From positions 1-38,979 of the forward strand of contig JABSOQ010000017.1 in the NCBI GenBank assembly GCA_013216195.1: a stretch of DNA of 38,979 nt, given 5' to 3'. This DNA is from Bdellovibrionales bacterium (lineage in GTDB: Bacteria; Bdellovibrionota; Bdellovibrionia; Bdellovibrionales; UBA1609). Positions 1 to 9,164 of this stretch are shown piece by piece. The translations under genes were made by a program, and so were the position numbers. The notes under the pieces are model-generated. The model had not been told where the DNA came from. It saw nothing but the letters and a program-made list of their open reading frames with translations, and did not search any database. Numbering within the stretch: the stretch's first letter is position 1; every line of letters begins with the position of its first letter.

Positions 1-1
1 G

Positions 2-787
2 GTTGAGTATCTCGACATCACTGCTGAGCAAGAGATTCCTAGTGAGAAGTTTAAGACAATGGTTAAGCGAGATCCGAATTCAGATCAGTTTCTGTTTGTG
101 CAGGTGCCTGAGAGTCACGTCGGTATCGTCTATATTGATGGCCGCCTAACAAAGACAATTGAAGCTGGCTCATACGCATACTGGGTCGGGCGTGCCGATA
201 TTTATGTTCAAATTCTTGATCTTAGGTTTCAGAACATGGAGGTTGGAGGTCAAGAGATTTTGACCGCAGACCGAGTAAGTTTGAGGCTTAATTTTGAAGC
301 TTTCTATAGAATTGTTGATCCTCTTAAGATGGTACGTGAGGCCAAAAGCATCGATGAGTTTTTGTACAAAGAGTTTCAGTTTGCTCTGCGAAGATACGTG
401 GGTCAAAAAACACTTGATGAAATTTTGGGTGATAAAGAGAACCTATCTGAGGCTCTGACTACTGAAGTAGCCGAAAAAGCAAGTTCAGTAGGTGTCGAGC
501 TGAAAAGTGCGGGAATCAAAGATGTGATTTTGCCGGGTGGGATGAAAGAGATTTTAAATCAAGTTGTAGCAGCTGAAAAGGCAGCTCAAGCAAATCTTAT
601 CAGAAGGCGAGAAGAGGTAGCTGCGACTAGGTCACTACTTAATACGGCAAAAATGATTGATTCAAACCCAACTTTGATGAGGCTTAAAGAGTTAAAAACC
701 TTAGAGAAGCTTGCAGACAAAGTCGACAGTATTCAGGTCGGTGGCGGAGTTCAGGGGTTGTTAGAGCAACTCAGAAAAGGAGGTTAA
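2..787 (+). CDS. Slipin/stomatin-like SPFH (band 7) protein, 5' end outside window
   Basis: The frame is open to the window's first bases, so the N-terminus is missing; the first in-window ATG (59) is internal. The visible part has the SPFH fold pattern: a beta-rich stretch that includes 'TADRVSLRLNFEAFYRI', then 'SIDEFLYKEFQFALRRYVG', 'LDEILGDKENL' and 'GVELKSAGIKDVILP', followed by an Ala/Glu-rich helix ('AAEKAAQANLIRRREEVAATRS') and a Gly-rich tail. Slipins are membrane-anchored oligomeric scaffold proteins that organise membrane microdomains; the anchor would be in the missing part. The gene ends 5 nt before the convergent uup stop. A second, different SPFH gene lies at the other end of the window. 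Confidence 0.85.
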   Translation, partial: VEYLDITAEQEIPSEKFKTMVKRDPNSDQFLFVQVPESHVGIVYIDGRLTKTIEAGSYAYWVGRADIYVQILDLRFQNMEVGGQEILTADRVSLRLNFEAFYRIVDPLKMVREAKSIDEFLYKEFQFALRRYVGQKTLDEILGDKENLSEALTTEVAEKASSVGVELKSAGIKDVILPGGMKEILNQVVAAEKAAQANLIRRREEVAATRSLLNTAKMIDSNPTLMRLKELKTLEKLADKVDSIQVGGGVQGLLEQLRKGG

Positions 788-792
788 TGCCC

Positions 793-2601
793 TCACTTCA
801 TATGTGCTTCGACTTTCTCCCAGAAGGCATACAGTTCGTCCACCCGAGCCTGCTTTTGCTCCATGATCTTGATACACTCGCTAAGCTTTGCTTGATCGGA
901 GTTGATTTCTGGGTCTTCTAGCTTTGCAACAGCTTCGGCAAGTTCAGCCTCTGCGGTCTCGAGATCTTGCTCAAGGGTCTCCATTTGTCTTTTATCTTTG
1001 TAAGACAATTTTGGCTTATTTTTCAATTGCTGTTGAGTTCTGGGTTTTTCTGTACCTTCACCTTTGGTTGTCGCAGGTTTATTTTGAAGGCTCTGCTTTA
1101 GCCACTGATCTAAATCAGCGTACATGGCCCATGACTCTGTATTTTCAAGGCCAAGATACTTGTCACACAATCTAGATAAAAAGTAGCGGTCATGTGACAC
1201 TAAAATCACTAAACCAGGAAACTGGCTCAATATCTCTTCTAAAACTTCAATGCTGTCTATATCGAGATCATTAGTTGGCTCATCCAGAATCAAAACATCA
1301 GCGGGTTGCAAAAGTAATTTGCCGATGAGAAGTCGAGCTTGTTCACCACCAGATAGATGCTCGATTCGAAGTTTCATTTTCTCAGACGGGAACAACAGCC
1401 GACTTGCGTAGGCAGCCACTGAGGTGGCTCGTTCACGAAAAATAACAGAGTCTGCACCGTCACCTAGGTAGTGCAAAAGGTCCACATCTTGTGGCAGCGA
1501 TTCTCGTTTCTGGTCAAAATAGACAATTCTAAGATCGTCAGCATGATACAGTTGGCCGGTATGGTTACTTGCTTGTTTTGCCAGAACTTTTAGAAGACTG
1601 GTTTTGCCACTGCCATTCGAGCCTAGGAGGCCCAGCGTTGTTTTGGGCCCTAGAAGCAAATCAAGATCTTTTACCAGGCAGTTTTCTCCGTGAGCGATAG
1701 AAAGTGCTTTAAGCTCGATGAGTTTTTTCGAAAGCCGGTTGGTGCTTTCGATCTCCAGCTTCACCTTAGCTTGATTCGCTCTGTTTCGAGCGGTGACTTC
1801 AGCCAGATCATCAAGAAGCTGGTGAGCTTCTTTGATTCGGCTCTGGCTTTTGGTGGTGCGGGCCTTAACTCCTGCTCGGAGCCATTCGACTTCTCGGCGG
1901 GCTTTGTTTGACATTGTCGACTGAAGTTTTAATTGGCTCTCAATGTATTCAGCTTTCTTTGTGAGAAACTGATCATAAGAGCCTTCAAATGCGAGAAAAC
2001 CATTTCGGTATAGCTTGTTGATCTCCATGGTTTTGCTGCACACACGGTTCAAGAAAGCCCGGTCGTGGCTGACTAGCATGAACGAGCCCTTGAAGGCCTT
2101 AAGGTAACTCTCTAGCCAAAGAATACCCTCCCAGTCCATGTGGTTTGTTGGCTCGTCTAAGATGAGCAATTCTGGTTCACTTGCAAGGGCAATAGCAATT
2201 GCTAGTCTCTTTCGCCAACCGCCAGATAGTTGAGAGACCTTTTGCTCTAGGTTCTCGAAGCCCACTATGCTGAGGTACATTGGGGCGTAGATCATGCTAT
2301 CGTTCGAGCTCATCCCCTGGCTTTCAAGTCTCTCGGTAGCGGCTTGTACCAAAGAATGACTCTCTTCGAAGTTTTCCTCTTGCTTTACAAAACTGAGCTT
2401 AAGGCCCTTACGCCTCGAAACATTGCCTGATTCTACGCTCTCCTCGCCACTTAAAACTCTGAGAAGAGTCGACTTGCCAGATCCATTGGGACCTATCAAG
2501 CCAAGCTTCTCTCGCTCAAATATGCCAAAGCTAAGATCTTCAAAAAGCAGTTTTGAGCCCATTTGCTTTTGAATTTTGTCGGCAGAAAGAAGCAACGACA
2601 T
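793..2601 (-). CDS. uup: ABC-F family ATPase, Uup type
   Basis: This is a 602-residue soluble protein with two ABC ATPase domains and no membrane segments. It shows two Walker A motifs ('GPNGSGKST' near residue 37 and 'GSNGSGKTS'), two signature motifs ('LSGGWRKRLAIA' and 'LSGGEQARLLIG') and two Walker B sequences ending 'LILDEPTNHMD' and 'LILDEPTNDLD'. An inter-domain arm of about 80 residues and a charged C-terminal coiled coil (about residues 530-602) match Uup, an ABC-F protein known to act on ribosomes and affect transposon excision. The start sits 4 nt after the stop of the YheU-like gene, so the two are probably one operon. Confidence 0.93.
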   Translation of the reverse strand: MSLLLSADKIQKQMGSKLLFEDLSFGIFEREKLGLIGPNGSGKSTLLRVLSGEESVESGNVSRRKGLKLSFVKQEENFEESHSLVQAATERLESQGMSSNDSMIYAPMYLSIVGFENLEQKVSQLSGGWRKRLAIAIALASEPELLILDEPTNHMDWEGILWLESYLKAFKGSFMLVSHDRAFLNRVCSKTMEINKLYRNGFLAFEGSYDQFLTKKAEYIESQLKLQSTMSNKARREVEWLRAGVKARTTKSQSRIKEAHQLLDDLAEVTARNRANQAKVKLEIESTNRLSKKLIELKALSIAHGENCLVKDLDLLLGPKTTLGLLGSNGSGKTSLLKVLAKQASNHTGQLYHADDLRIVYFDQKRESLPQDVDLLHYLGDGADSVIFRERATSVAAYASRLLFPSEKMKLRIEHLSGGEQARLLIGKLLLQPADVLILDEPTNDLDIDSIEVLEEILSQFPGLVILVSHDRYFLSRLCDKYLGLENTESWAMYADLDQWLKQSLQNKPATTKGEGTEKPRTQQQLKNKPKLSYKDKRQMETLEQDLETAEAELAEAVAKLEDPEINSDQAKLSECIKIMEQKQARVDELYAFWEKVEAHMK

Positions 2602-2605
2602 AAAG

Positions 2606-2914
2606 CTAGCTTTCCTCTTGCTGAGTGTTAGCTAATTCCGAGCCTTGTCTCTGTGCGTATTCTTCTTCAAGCCTAGGCAGCTCTGAGGCCTTAATGATGG
2701 TGCAGCTTTGATTCTCTGGGCTGTACACGATTTGGGCGTGGCCCTGTTCGATCTGTTTGAGTGCTCTCGCCCGTTTCGCATCAAGGCTGAGTTCGACCGA
2801 TCCGTAATCTGTACCCTCTCTCAGCAGAAACTCGTCGAGAAGGGCTTCAAAAGCCTCTTCAGAGAGCTTCTCTGGAGGTATGACAACAAAATGCGGTTGG
2901 TCTTCTTCATGCAT
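2606..2914 (-). CDS. YheU-like (UPF0270) small protein
   Basis: This 102-residue acidic protein has the UPF0270/YheU pattern in its first two thirds: 'VIPPEKLSEEAFEALLDEF', then 'LREGTDYG', then a helix 'LDAKRARALKQIEQG' and a strand 'AQIVYSPE'. E. coli YheU is about 72 residues; this one has a Gln/Glu-rich tail of roughly 30 extra residues. The function of the family is not established to my knowledge. It lies directly upstream of uup on the same strand and is divergent from radD, with about 75 nt between them for both promoters. Confidence 0.8.
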   Translation of the reverse strand: MHEEDQPHFVVIPPEKLSEEAFEALLDEFLLREGTDYGSVELSLDAKRARALKQIEQGHAQIVYSPENQSCTIIKASELPRLEEEYAQRQGSELANTQQEES

Positions 2915-2991
2915 ACTTGGCTTCTACACGATGGAGCCTTGAGAGGGAAGCGAAGAAGTTGTAAAGTGCTGTAGAACAGCGATAGAGGGCT

Positions 2992-4728
2992 ATGTACAAG
3001 TTAAGAGACTACCAGCAGACTGCAGTTGATAACACTCTGGCGTATTTCAGAAAAACCAGAGACCCAGCTGTAATCGTGCTGCCCACCGGGGCAGGTAAAA
3101 GCTTGGTAATTGCTGAGCTGGCAAAGATTGCAAAGGGCCGAGTTTTGGTGCTCGCTCATGTAAAAGAGCTGGTTGAGCAAAATCATCAAAAGTATGAAAG
3201 CTACGGTCTGGAGGCCGGAATCTACTCAGCTGGTCTGAATCTGAAACAGTCTCATCAGAAAGTGATTTTTGGAAGTATTCAATCTGTTGCTAGAGCTAAT
3301 GATGACTTTTTTCGTGATTTCACTCTATTGGTTATTGATGAGTGTCACCGTGTTGGCCTTGAACAAGAGACCCAGTACTCGCAAGTTATCAAAAAGCTTC
3401 AGACCGATAACGAAGAAATTGCGATACTTGGTCTTACTGCCACGCCTTACCGCATGGGTTTAGGTTGGATCTTCAATCACAGTCATCTTGGCATTGAGAG
3501 AACTAAAGAGCCCAGATTCTTTAAAAATAGTGTTTATGAGCTGCCGCTTGAATACATGATTCGTAACAACTATCTTACACCTCCGGTTAAGGTTGATATT
3601 CCTGTTACCTGCTATGACTTTTCTGAAATTACAGAGTCGGGGCGTAAGTTCACAATGAATGAAGTCGAAGCAGTCCTTAACTCTCAGCGAAGGTTGACTC
3701 CTCTCATTGTGAAAAATATTGTGGATATCACTGAGAAATATGACAGGCAGGGCGTGATGATCTTCAGCAGTACAGTGAAGCATGCTCAAGAGATTCTTGA
3801 TTGTTTGCCAGAAGGTCAGGCCCGTATCGTTCTGGGTGATACTGAAGAGTCTGATCGTGATCGAATAATCGATGATTTTAAAGCTAAAAAAGTCAGGTAT
3901 CTGGTCAATGTGTCAGTCTTGACTACTGGGTTTGATGCGCCTCATGTCGATGTTATTGCTATTCTGAGACCTACAGATTCAGTAAGCCTTTATCAACAGA
4001 TCATTGGTCGTGGGCTGAGGCTGCATGAGGGTAAGAAAGACTGTTTTGTTCTCGATTATACGGGTGTGACCCACGACATCTACTCACCAGAGATTAGCGA
4101 TAAGAAGCCTACACCAGAATCGGTAAGTGTGCCGATCCCTTGCCCGAAATGTGGTTTTGAGAACAACTTTTGGGGCAGAGTAGACGACGATGGAAACATC
4201 ATGGAGCACTACGGCCGCACTTGTAAGGGCGGAATTCAAAATCCTGACACCTTGAAATTTGAACCTTGTGGCTACAGGTTTCGTTTTAAGATCTGCCCAG
4301 CTTGCTCTACCGAAAACGATCTTACAGCGCGTGATTGTGAGAAGTGTGGCCAGGTTCTGGTAGACGCCGACACAAAGCTAAAACAGGCCAGACTTTCTAA
4401 AAATGCACACATTCTTAAACCAGATACGATTGAGCTAGAGCAGAGATCAGACAAAAAGGGTCGAGAGTATTTACAGGTGAAATACTATGACTACGATGCA
4501 AAATACTTGTCAGAGATACATTATCTCGACAACGATACGAGTTTAAAGCGCTTCAATATCAACTTTTTGCGTTCTCACATGAGGCGTCCAGAGTTCGAAT
4601 TGCCCATTGAGACTGTACACGACGCCATTCGTTGCCAAGGTTTTTACCGCATGCCTTCATTTCTGATTGCGAGAAAGCAAGGTAAGTTTTGGCGCATTAC
4701 CGAAAAGATTTTTGCAGAGGAGTTATAG
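2992..4728 (+). CDS. radD: RadD (YejH)-like superfamily 2 DNA helicase
   Basis: This 578-residue protein resembles E. coli RadD along its whole length. It starts '[13 protein letters not shown]', followed by Walker A 'LPTGAGKS' (residues 30-37), '[12 protein letters not shown]', the DECH box at residues 116-119, '[11 protein letters not shown]', '[17 protein letters not shown]' and motif VI 'QIIGRGLRL'. The C-terminal half carries paired cysteines typical of the RadD zinc-binding region ('CPKCGF', 'CKGG', 'CGYRFRF', 'CPACSTEND', '[10 protein letters not shown]'). RadD is a DNA-repair ATPase that works with SSB and RecA during recombination and fork repair. It is convergent with the broken histidine kinase gene. 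Confidence 0.93.
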   Translation: MYKLRDYQQTAVDNTLAYFRKTRDPAVIVLPTGAGKSLVIAELAKIAKGRVLVLAHVKELVEQNHQKYESYGLEAGIYSAGLNLKQSHQKVIFGSIQSVARANDDFFRDFTLLVIDECHRVGLEQETQYSQVIKKLQTDNEEIAILGLTATPYRMGLGWIFNHSHLGIERTKEPRFFKNSVYELPLEYMIRNNYLTPPVKVDIPVTCYDFSEITESGRKFTMNEVEAVLNSQRRLTPLIVKNIVDITEKYDRQGVMIFSSTVKHAQEILDCLPEGQARIVLGDTEESDRDRIIDDFKAKKVRYLVNVSVLTTGFDAPHVDVIAILRPTDSVSLYQQIIGRGLRLHEGKKDCFVLDYTGVTHDIYSPEISDKKPTPESVSVPIPCPKCGFENNFWGRVDDDGNIMEHYGRTCKGGIQNPDTLKFEPCGYRFRFKICPACSTENDLTARDCEKCGQVLVDADTKLKQARLSKNAHILKPDTIELEQRSDKKGREYLQVKYYDYDAKYLSEIHYLDNDTSLKRFNINFLRSHMRRPEFELPIETVHDAIRCQGFYRMPSFLIARKQGKFWRITEKIFAEEL

Positions 4729-4741
4729 CAAAGTTCTGAAT

Positions 4742-5170
4742 TTACGAGTGTTTAGGTAGCTTAATCTCAACTTTTGCACCTGAGTTTTCTGCTGTTCGAA
4801 TTGAAGTTTCACCGCCCATTTTGCTGACGATTGATTGGCTAATGCTCAGGCCAAGGCCAGAGCCCTTTCCGACGTCTTTGGTGGTGAAAAACGGATCAAG
4901 TATTTGTGATTTGATATCTTCGTTCACACCATGGCCGGTATCCACCAGGGTAAAAGAAAGATTGTCATCGGCAGCTGATATTTGGATGCTCAGTTTCTTA
5001 ATCTTTGAGTTCTCCATAGCATCGACAGCATTCTTGAAAATATTGAGAAGCACTTGCTGAAGTTGACTTCTGTTACCGAGCACCAAGAACTCATCTACTT
5101 GAATCGATGTCTCGACCTCAATATTTTCTTCTTTAAAAGTGCTGTAGAGAAACTCTATTGTTGAAGTCAC
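4742..5170 (-). pseudogene. Sensor histidine kinase, C-terminal part (HATPase domain), separated by frameshift
   Basis: This open frame encodes the catalytic ATP-binding half of a histidine kinase: N box 'QQVLLNIFKNAVDAME', G1 'DTGHGV', F box 'PFFTTK', and G2 'GKGSGLGLSISQSIVSKMGG'. The GTG at its 5' end is probably not a real start. The same frame stays open and protein-like upstream, reading through 'LKTHLKKQYD' and 'RISEIVAQLRQF', back to about 5345, where it meets the frame of the N-terminal half. One extra base near 5338-5346 would join the two into a kinase of about 423 residues. No response regulator gene is adjacent. Confidence 0.85.
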
Positions 5171-5277
5171 TGTTTCTACAAAATCAAAAGGCTGAGTTGA
5201 GTGTTGCTCCTTTTTGTTGAATTGCCTGAGTTGAGCGACAATCTCACTGATTCGTGTATTTGTTGATTCAAGGTTAT

Positions 5278-6012
5278 TTAGCAGTTTTTGAAGCTTTTGA
5301 TCTTGGTCGACATCGTACTGCTTTTTGAGATGAGTCTTAAGCTGACAAAACCAATTGCAAGAGGGTTGTTGATTTCGTGGCCCACACCGCCGACGACTTG
5401 AGAAATACTCTTAAGTCGATTTTCATTGTAGAGATCGCTAAGTATTTTATGATTAAGCTCATTCACGAGGGCTCTGAGCCGAATACTGAGCAGTGCAAAT
5501 GAGCCTGTATAGGCTAAAATCATTATGACATTCATAAAATGCGAAATGAAACGGCCTTTTTCGTTTTGAAAATTGGGGTACTTGATACCAGCCAGATGAA
5601 GCACAAACATCAAAACCAAAATTCCGGACGTGACAGAGATCCAGATGAGGGTGGCCTTCTTTTCAAGCAGAACAGATGCTGAATAGACAATGGCTGGCAG
5701 CCAGAACACACCCGGAGCAATCATGCCTTCTGCCACCGTGCTGGTAATTGTCAGCAGAAGTGTAACGTGCCCTAACCACGAATTTGAAATTGTAGTAAAA
5801 GATGCGAAGTCTTTCTTAAGAATTCGCCAGTGCGCGAGAAAGACGATAGCGAAGCCTAGCTCAATAACACCTACGATGGGTAATTTTAGTAAAAGAGTGA
5901 AGTAGACTGCAAACAGCAGGGCAATAGAGGCAGAGATCACAATCAGCTTTAGTAGAAAGGCTCTTTTGATCTGATTTACGGACTCTAGGTTTTTGGCATC
6001 AAGTTGTTTCAT
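5278..6012 (-). pseudogene. Sensor histidine kinase, N-terminal part (membrane sensor and H box), frameshifted
   Basis: The N-terminal half has about six hydrophobic segments ('LIVISASIALLFAVYFTLL', 'VIELGFAIVFLAH', 'LGHVTLLLTITSTV' and others) followed by the phosphoacceptor box 'GGVGHEINNPLAIGFVS'. Right after this the frame changes to 'LRLISKSSTMS' and stops, in the middle of the dimerisation helix, while the expected continuation is in another frame. The start is taken at the ATG at 6012; a TTG at 6048 would add 12 residues. The product as read would lack the ATPase domain and could not autophosphorylate. No slippery heptamer is evident at the junction, so a mutation or sequence error is more likely than programmed frameshifting. 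Confidence 0.8.
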
Positions 6013-6159
6013 TGAGACTTGCGGCTCCCCGAATTCAAAAACGGTCAAGGCTTAAAGAGTAGTACTAGATAGTCCTACCTGTCTAGCTACAGACTTGTCG
6101 CTACCTTCAAAATTTGGGGTGATAACTGCGAATAGTCGACTTTTGAGATTGGGTAGGCA

Positions 6160-7011
6160 GTGGCTAAAAATATCATCATCACACAGTGTTTACAGAACGA
6201 CTTTATCGCGCCCATCGAGCGATACAAGCAGTTGCCTAATCTGCTGCACATCGGGTTTACCGAGTCTAAACGTCTAGTTGGTGATTCGAGCCATGATGGG
6301 CCATTAGTTCAAACTATCGACTACATTCATAGTCTCCCAGAAGACGAAATTGAAGTTTTGCATATACGTGACTGGCATGATCTGAACGACGAAGGGCAAA
6401 AAGCTCACCTTAGACAGTTTGGTGAGCATTGCATTAAAGAGACCACAGGCGCCAGGTTCCTATTCAACCTACCCGATCAGAGTAATGTGCGGGTTATTGA
6501 CTCGCTAACGCTAAATGATTTCGTGAGTACCAACTTAAAAGAGCTTCTTGAGCCATTCAGTGACCAAGCACTTACAGTGGGGCTGGTAGGAGTCTGGACA
6601 GAGGCTAAAATCACTTATCTCTCATATGAACTTAAGACCCGCTACCCAAAGTTCGAAATAGTCATTTGTTCTGCACTGACTGCAAGTTCAACTCGTCACA
6701 ACCACTTTGTAGCTCTGGAGCAGCTCACTCGATTGCTCGGTGTTAAGGTCGTGCACTCGGTTGGTCAATTTATGGATCTGTTATCAGGCACGAACTTTTC
6801 ATCTGATGTCACAGGCATGTCAGCAGAGGGCTTGCAGATCAATTCAAAAGGGCAAGCGCTATCACATAATGATGAGACCATTATCAAATACCTTTTTAGA
6901 GATTGCCGCTCTATTGACTTAAAGGTTTTAGATGGCGGGTTCTCAGGAAACTTGGTGGCTTCAGTGGTGAGCTATGATTTGGATAATCACGAACAAGCCC
7001 TCATGTGTTAA
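6160..7011 (+). CDS. Isochorismatase-like domain protein (first part of an interrupted three-domain protein)
   Basis: The frame starts with GTG at 6160 and reads 'MAKNIIITQCLQNDF', the usual opening of the isochorismatase/cysteine-hydrolase fold with its aspartate. The later family motif reads 'LVGVWTEAKITYLSYEL'; the position normally held by the catalytic cysteine is Lys150, so hydrolase activity is doubtful. The last third ('LKVLDGGFSGNLVASVVSY') no longer looks like isochorismatase but like the glycine-rich start of a kinase-like domain. It then ends abruptly at 'EQALMC'. Adding one base in the C run near 6998-7002 would give '...EQAPHVLKIG' and join it to the next frame. Confidence 0.8.
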   Translation: MAKNIIITQCLQNDFIAPIERYKQLPNLLHIGFTESKRLVGDSSHDGPLVQTIDYIHSLPEDEIEVLHIRDWHDLNDEGQKAHLRQFGEHCIKETTGARFLFNLPDQSNVRVIDSLTLNDFVSTNLKELLEPFSDQALTVGLVGVWTEAKITYLSYELKTRYPKFEIVICSALTASSTRHNHFVALEQLTRLLGVKVVHSVGQFMDLLSGTNFSSDVTGMSAEGLQINSKGQALSHNDETIIKYLFRDCRSIDLKVLDGGFSGNLVASVVSYDLDNHEQALMC

Positions 7012-7808
7012 AGATAGGTGACTCTGAGCTGATTGGTAAGGAGCGCATGTCTTTTGAATCTATCGAGATGATTCTTGGCAATAATGCACCCAGAATTGTC
7101 GACTATGTCGATTACGAGGGTAGAGGTGCATTAAAGTACAGGTATGCGTCTATGGGCTCGGGTGGTTCTTTGAGCTTACAAAAGCTCTATCAATCTGGTG
7201 CTAGCCGACTTCAGCTAAAGCGCATTCTAAAAGATGTCTTTAGTAGTCAGTTGGGCAGGCTATACAGAGCCTCAGAGGTCGAACAGATAAATCTTCTCGA
7301 GTACTATGGCATTCAGCCTAGATCATCTAGCTTAGTGAAGAGTTGGATTGAACCAGTTGCCTTGGGTGATTTGGCTGCCGACGAGATATCGGTCAGTGAA
7401 GGAGAAACTTGCCCAAATGTATTAAAGTTTTACGAGTCTGGTTTGACGCACGTATTGCCCTATGCCACTAGGCAACCAAGGTTGTGCTACGTTCACGGTG
7501 ATTTAAATGGAGCGAATATCGTAGTTGATGCCAACAATAACACATGGATCATTGACTTCTTTCACACACATCGAGGTCATGTGCTGCGAGATCTAGTAAA
7601 ACTAGAAAACGATTTACTCTACATCTTCACACCAATTCAATCAGAGGCTCAGTTCAAAGAGGCTATTCAGCTAATCAATATCATTTTAGATGTCGATGAT
7701 CTGGGTAAGAGGTTTGAGCCTCCAGCGCAGAAGTTTGAGCACGATGAGCTTAATTGTACCCTTGAGACTGTAGCTTTATTGCGGTCTTTTTATCCAGATT
7801 TAGTTTAA
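7005..7808 (+). CDS. APH/choline-kinase-like phosphotransferase domain (middle part of the interrupted protein)
   Basis: This frame overlaps the end of the previous one and continues the kinase-like domain ('LKIGDSELIGKERMSFESIE', 'APRIVDYVDYEGRGALKYRY'). The catalytic core is intact: 'YVHGDLNGANIVVD' with His164, Asp166 and Asn171, then 'WIIDF' with Asp184, the arrangement of aminoglycoside/choline-kinase-fold enzymes. The following stretch 'THRGHVLRDLVKLENDLLY' recalls a conflict-system-associated domain I remember as TCAD9, but I cannot verify that. No good ribosome-binding site precedes the GTG at 7005, so it is unlikely to be translated on its own. It stops at TAA 7806-7808, and the same frame stays open and protein-like beyond the stop ('EDRDPFQLMVAKLRYRVHT'). 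Confidence 0.78.
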   Translation: MLKIGDSELIGKERMSFESIEMILGNNAPRIVDYVDYEGRGALKYRYASMGSGGSLSLQKLYQSGASRLQLKRILKDVFSSQLGRLYRASEVEQINLLEYYGIQPRSSSLVKSWIEPVALGDLAADEISVSEGETCPNVLKFYESGLTHVLPYATRQPRLCYVHGDLNGANIVVDANNNTWIIDFFHTHRGHVLRDLVKLENDLLYIFTPIQSEAQFKEAIQLINIILDVDDLGKRFEPPAQKFEHDELNCTLETVALLRSFYPDLV

Positions 7809-7832
7809 GAAGATCGAGATCCGTTTCAGCTA

Positions 7833-8456
7833 ATGGTGGCCAAGCTTCGCTACCGTGTGCACACGGTTTCATTTGAGAAGTGCAACATTTGGCAGAAAAG
7901 GCTGGCTCTCTACACATCGGGGCTTTTGGCCAAAAAAATTGAAGACTCAATTGAATCAACACTTCACTTGAGAGTCGATTGGCTACCTGAGAAATACTCA
8001 TCAAGTGGCAGAATGGGCATCACGATCTTGCCTGGTCGAAAAGACCGCAACAGAGATCTTGAGACAGATATCAATGAGTTGAAGGCCAAGAGTGTGACTC
8101 ATGTGGTTTCAGTCATCACAACTGAGGAAATGAATCATTACGGTGTGGGTGAATTGCAAGATGCACTGCAGAGTGCCGGGCTGAACCCTAAGCTCTTTTC
8201 ATTGAAAGACCAGAAGGTACCGAGTGTGTCTTTGGCCGGAGAGTTTTACGAGCATGTTAGTAAACTACTAGAAACCGATCAAAAAGTGGTAGTGCATTGT
8301 GTGGGTGGCCTTGGTCGATCAGGCACTCTTGTTGCTGACTATCTAAAAAAGCAATCCGGTCTAACCGGTGTAGAGGCAATGTCAGTCGTTCGTGCCTTTC
8401 GGTCTCCAAGGGCGATTGAGTCGAAAGAGCAAGAGAAGTTCTTAGTTGAAGACTAG
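7833..8456 (+). CDS. Dual-specificity/tyrosine phosphatase-like protein (last part of the interrupted protein)
   Basis: This frame carries the CX5R phosphatase signature 'HCVGGLGRSG' (His155, Cys156, Arg162). The upstream region 'MGITILPGRKDRNRDLETD' and 'VTHVVSVITTEEM' is typical of CDKN3/DSP-like phosphatases, and the tail 'VVRAFRSPRAIESKEQEKF' fits too. The CX5R core suggests hydrolysis of phosphoester bonds on protein or small-molecule substrates. The first 60 residues look like the C-terminal lobe of the preceding kinase domain. The frame is the same as that of the kinase part and is separated from it only by one TAA. Its stop lies 2 nt from the convergent DUF2461 gene. Confidence 0.85.
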   Translation: MVAKLRYRVHTVSFEKCNIWQKRLALYTSGLLAKKIEDSIESTLHLRVDWLPEKYSSSGRMGITILPGRKDRNRDLETDINELKAKSVTHVVSVITTEEMNHYGVGELQDALQSAGLNPKLFSLKDQKVPSVSLAGEFYEHVSKLLETDQKVVVHCVGGLGRSGTLVADYLKKQSGLTGVEAMSVVRAFRSPRAIESKEQEKFLVED

Positions 8457-8458
8457 TT

Positions 8459-9151
8459 CTATCTGTACACTCCAACTGTTTTTCGTAGCCATTTCATAAA
8501 AGGTAGAGCGAGACCGATATCTGCAACAAGGCGCTCTGTGAATTCTTTGCTTTTCACTTCGGTTCTCGTGAATATCTGTTGCATGAAAAACTGTTTATGC
8601 CAGAGGTATTTCGCTGCTTCACCACCTGGGTCAAAAGCCTTAGGAAAGCGCTTGTATTTCTCGCCAGCTAAACCACCCCAGGCTTTAAGCATTTTCTTAT
8701 TGGTCATGATCTGATCAAACTCGTCAAAATTGTCGACGATTCCGGCTCTCATGCGGCTCATTTGACGTGATGAAACCATATAGATGCCAATGCCCATAAG
8801 GTTGTCCTCTTTCATTGCGCCAAATTGAATATGAATAGCTGGGTTCCATTCAAAGCGAGAGCGGTTCTTTTCACAGAGGGTTGCAAAGCTGAAGTTCTTA
8901 ACGTGGCCCTGCTCTTCGGCGCGGTTACTAGGTCTCAAGGGGCGAGTGATCTTTTTCGAACTAATCTCCATTTTCGGAAGATCTCTTTTGTACTCCTGAT
9001 TAATTCTCTCAAGCATATGAGAAAAAGGGTCTTTCACGCCCTCAAGGTAGAGGCCAGAGTTCGCCTCATACCAAGGTTTTTTAAATTTGTTTGTTTCGGC
9101 TCCGTCAAAGTACTTGAAGGTCTTGACTGAAAACTTTGGATCTTTTGCCAT
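8459..9151 (-). CDS. DUF2461 (TIGR02453) family protein
   Basis: This 230-residue soluble protein matches the DUF2461 pattern: an N-terminal 'FKYFDGAETNKFKKPWYEAN' segment, 'VKDPFSHMLERIN', a central 'PAIHIQFGAM...GIGIYMVSSRQMSRMRAGI' strand-rich part and a C-terminal helical region with 'PKAFDPGG'. The biochemical role of the family is not known to me. An AGGGG motif lies about 11 nt before the ATG. It is followed upstream, on the same strand, by a small secreted protein gene 13 nt away, suggesting co-transcription. Confidence 0.75.
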   Translation of the reverse strand: MAKDPKFSVKTFKYFDGAETNKFKKPWYEANSGLYLEGVKDPFSHMLERINQEYKRDLPKMEISSKKITRPLRPSNRAEEQGHVKNFSFATLCEKNRSRFEWNPAIHIQFGAMKEDNLMGIGIYMVSSRQMSRMRAGIVDNFDEFDQIMTNKKMLKAWGGLAGEKYKRFPKAFDPGGEAAKYLWHKQFFMQQIFTRTEVKSKEFTERLVADIGLALPFMKWLRKTVGVYR

Positions 9152-9164
9152 TTGTTCGATGCCC

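Noticed and set aside
7806-7808. TAA recoded as a sense codon
   Set aside because: Other clear genes end in TAA with no coding continuation, and no recoding signal was seen near this codon.
7750-8004. 84-codon minus-strand frame spanning the TAA between the kinase and phosphatase parts
   Set aside because: It contains no recognisable motif, while the plus-strand frame is protein-like on both sides of the TAA.
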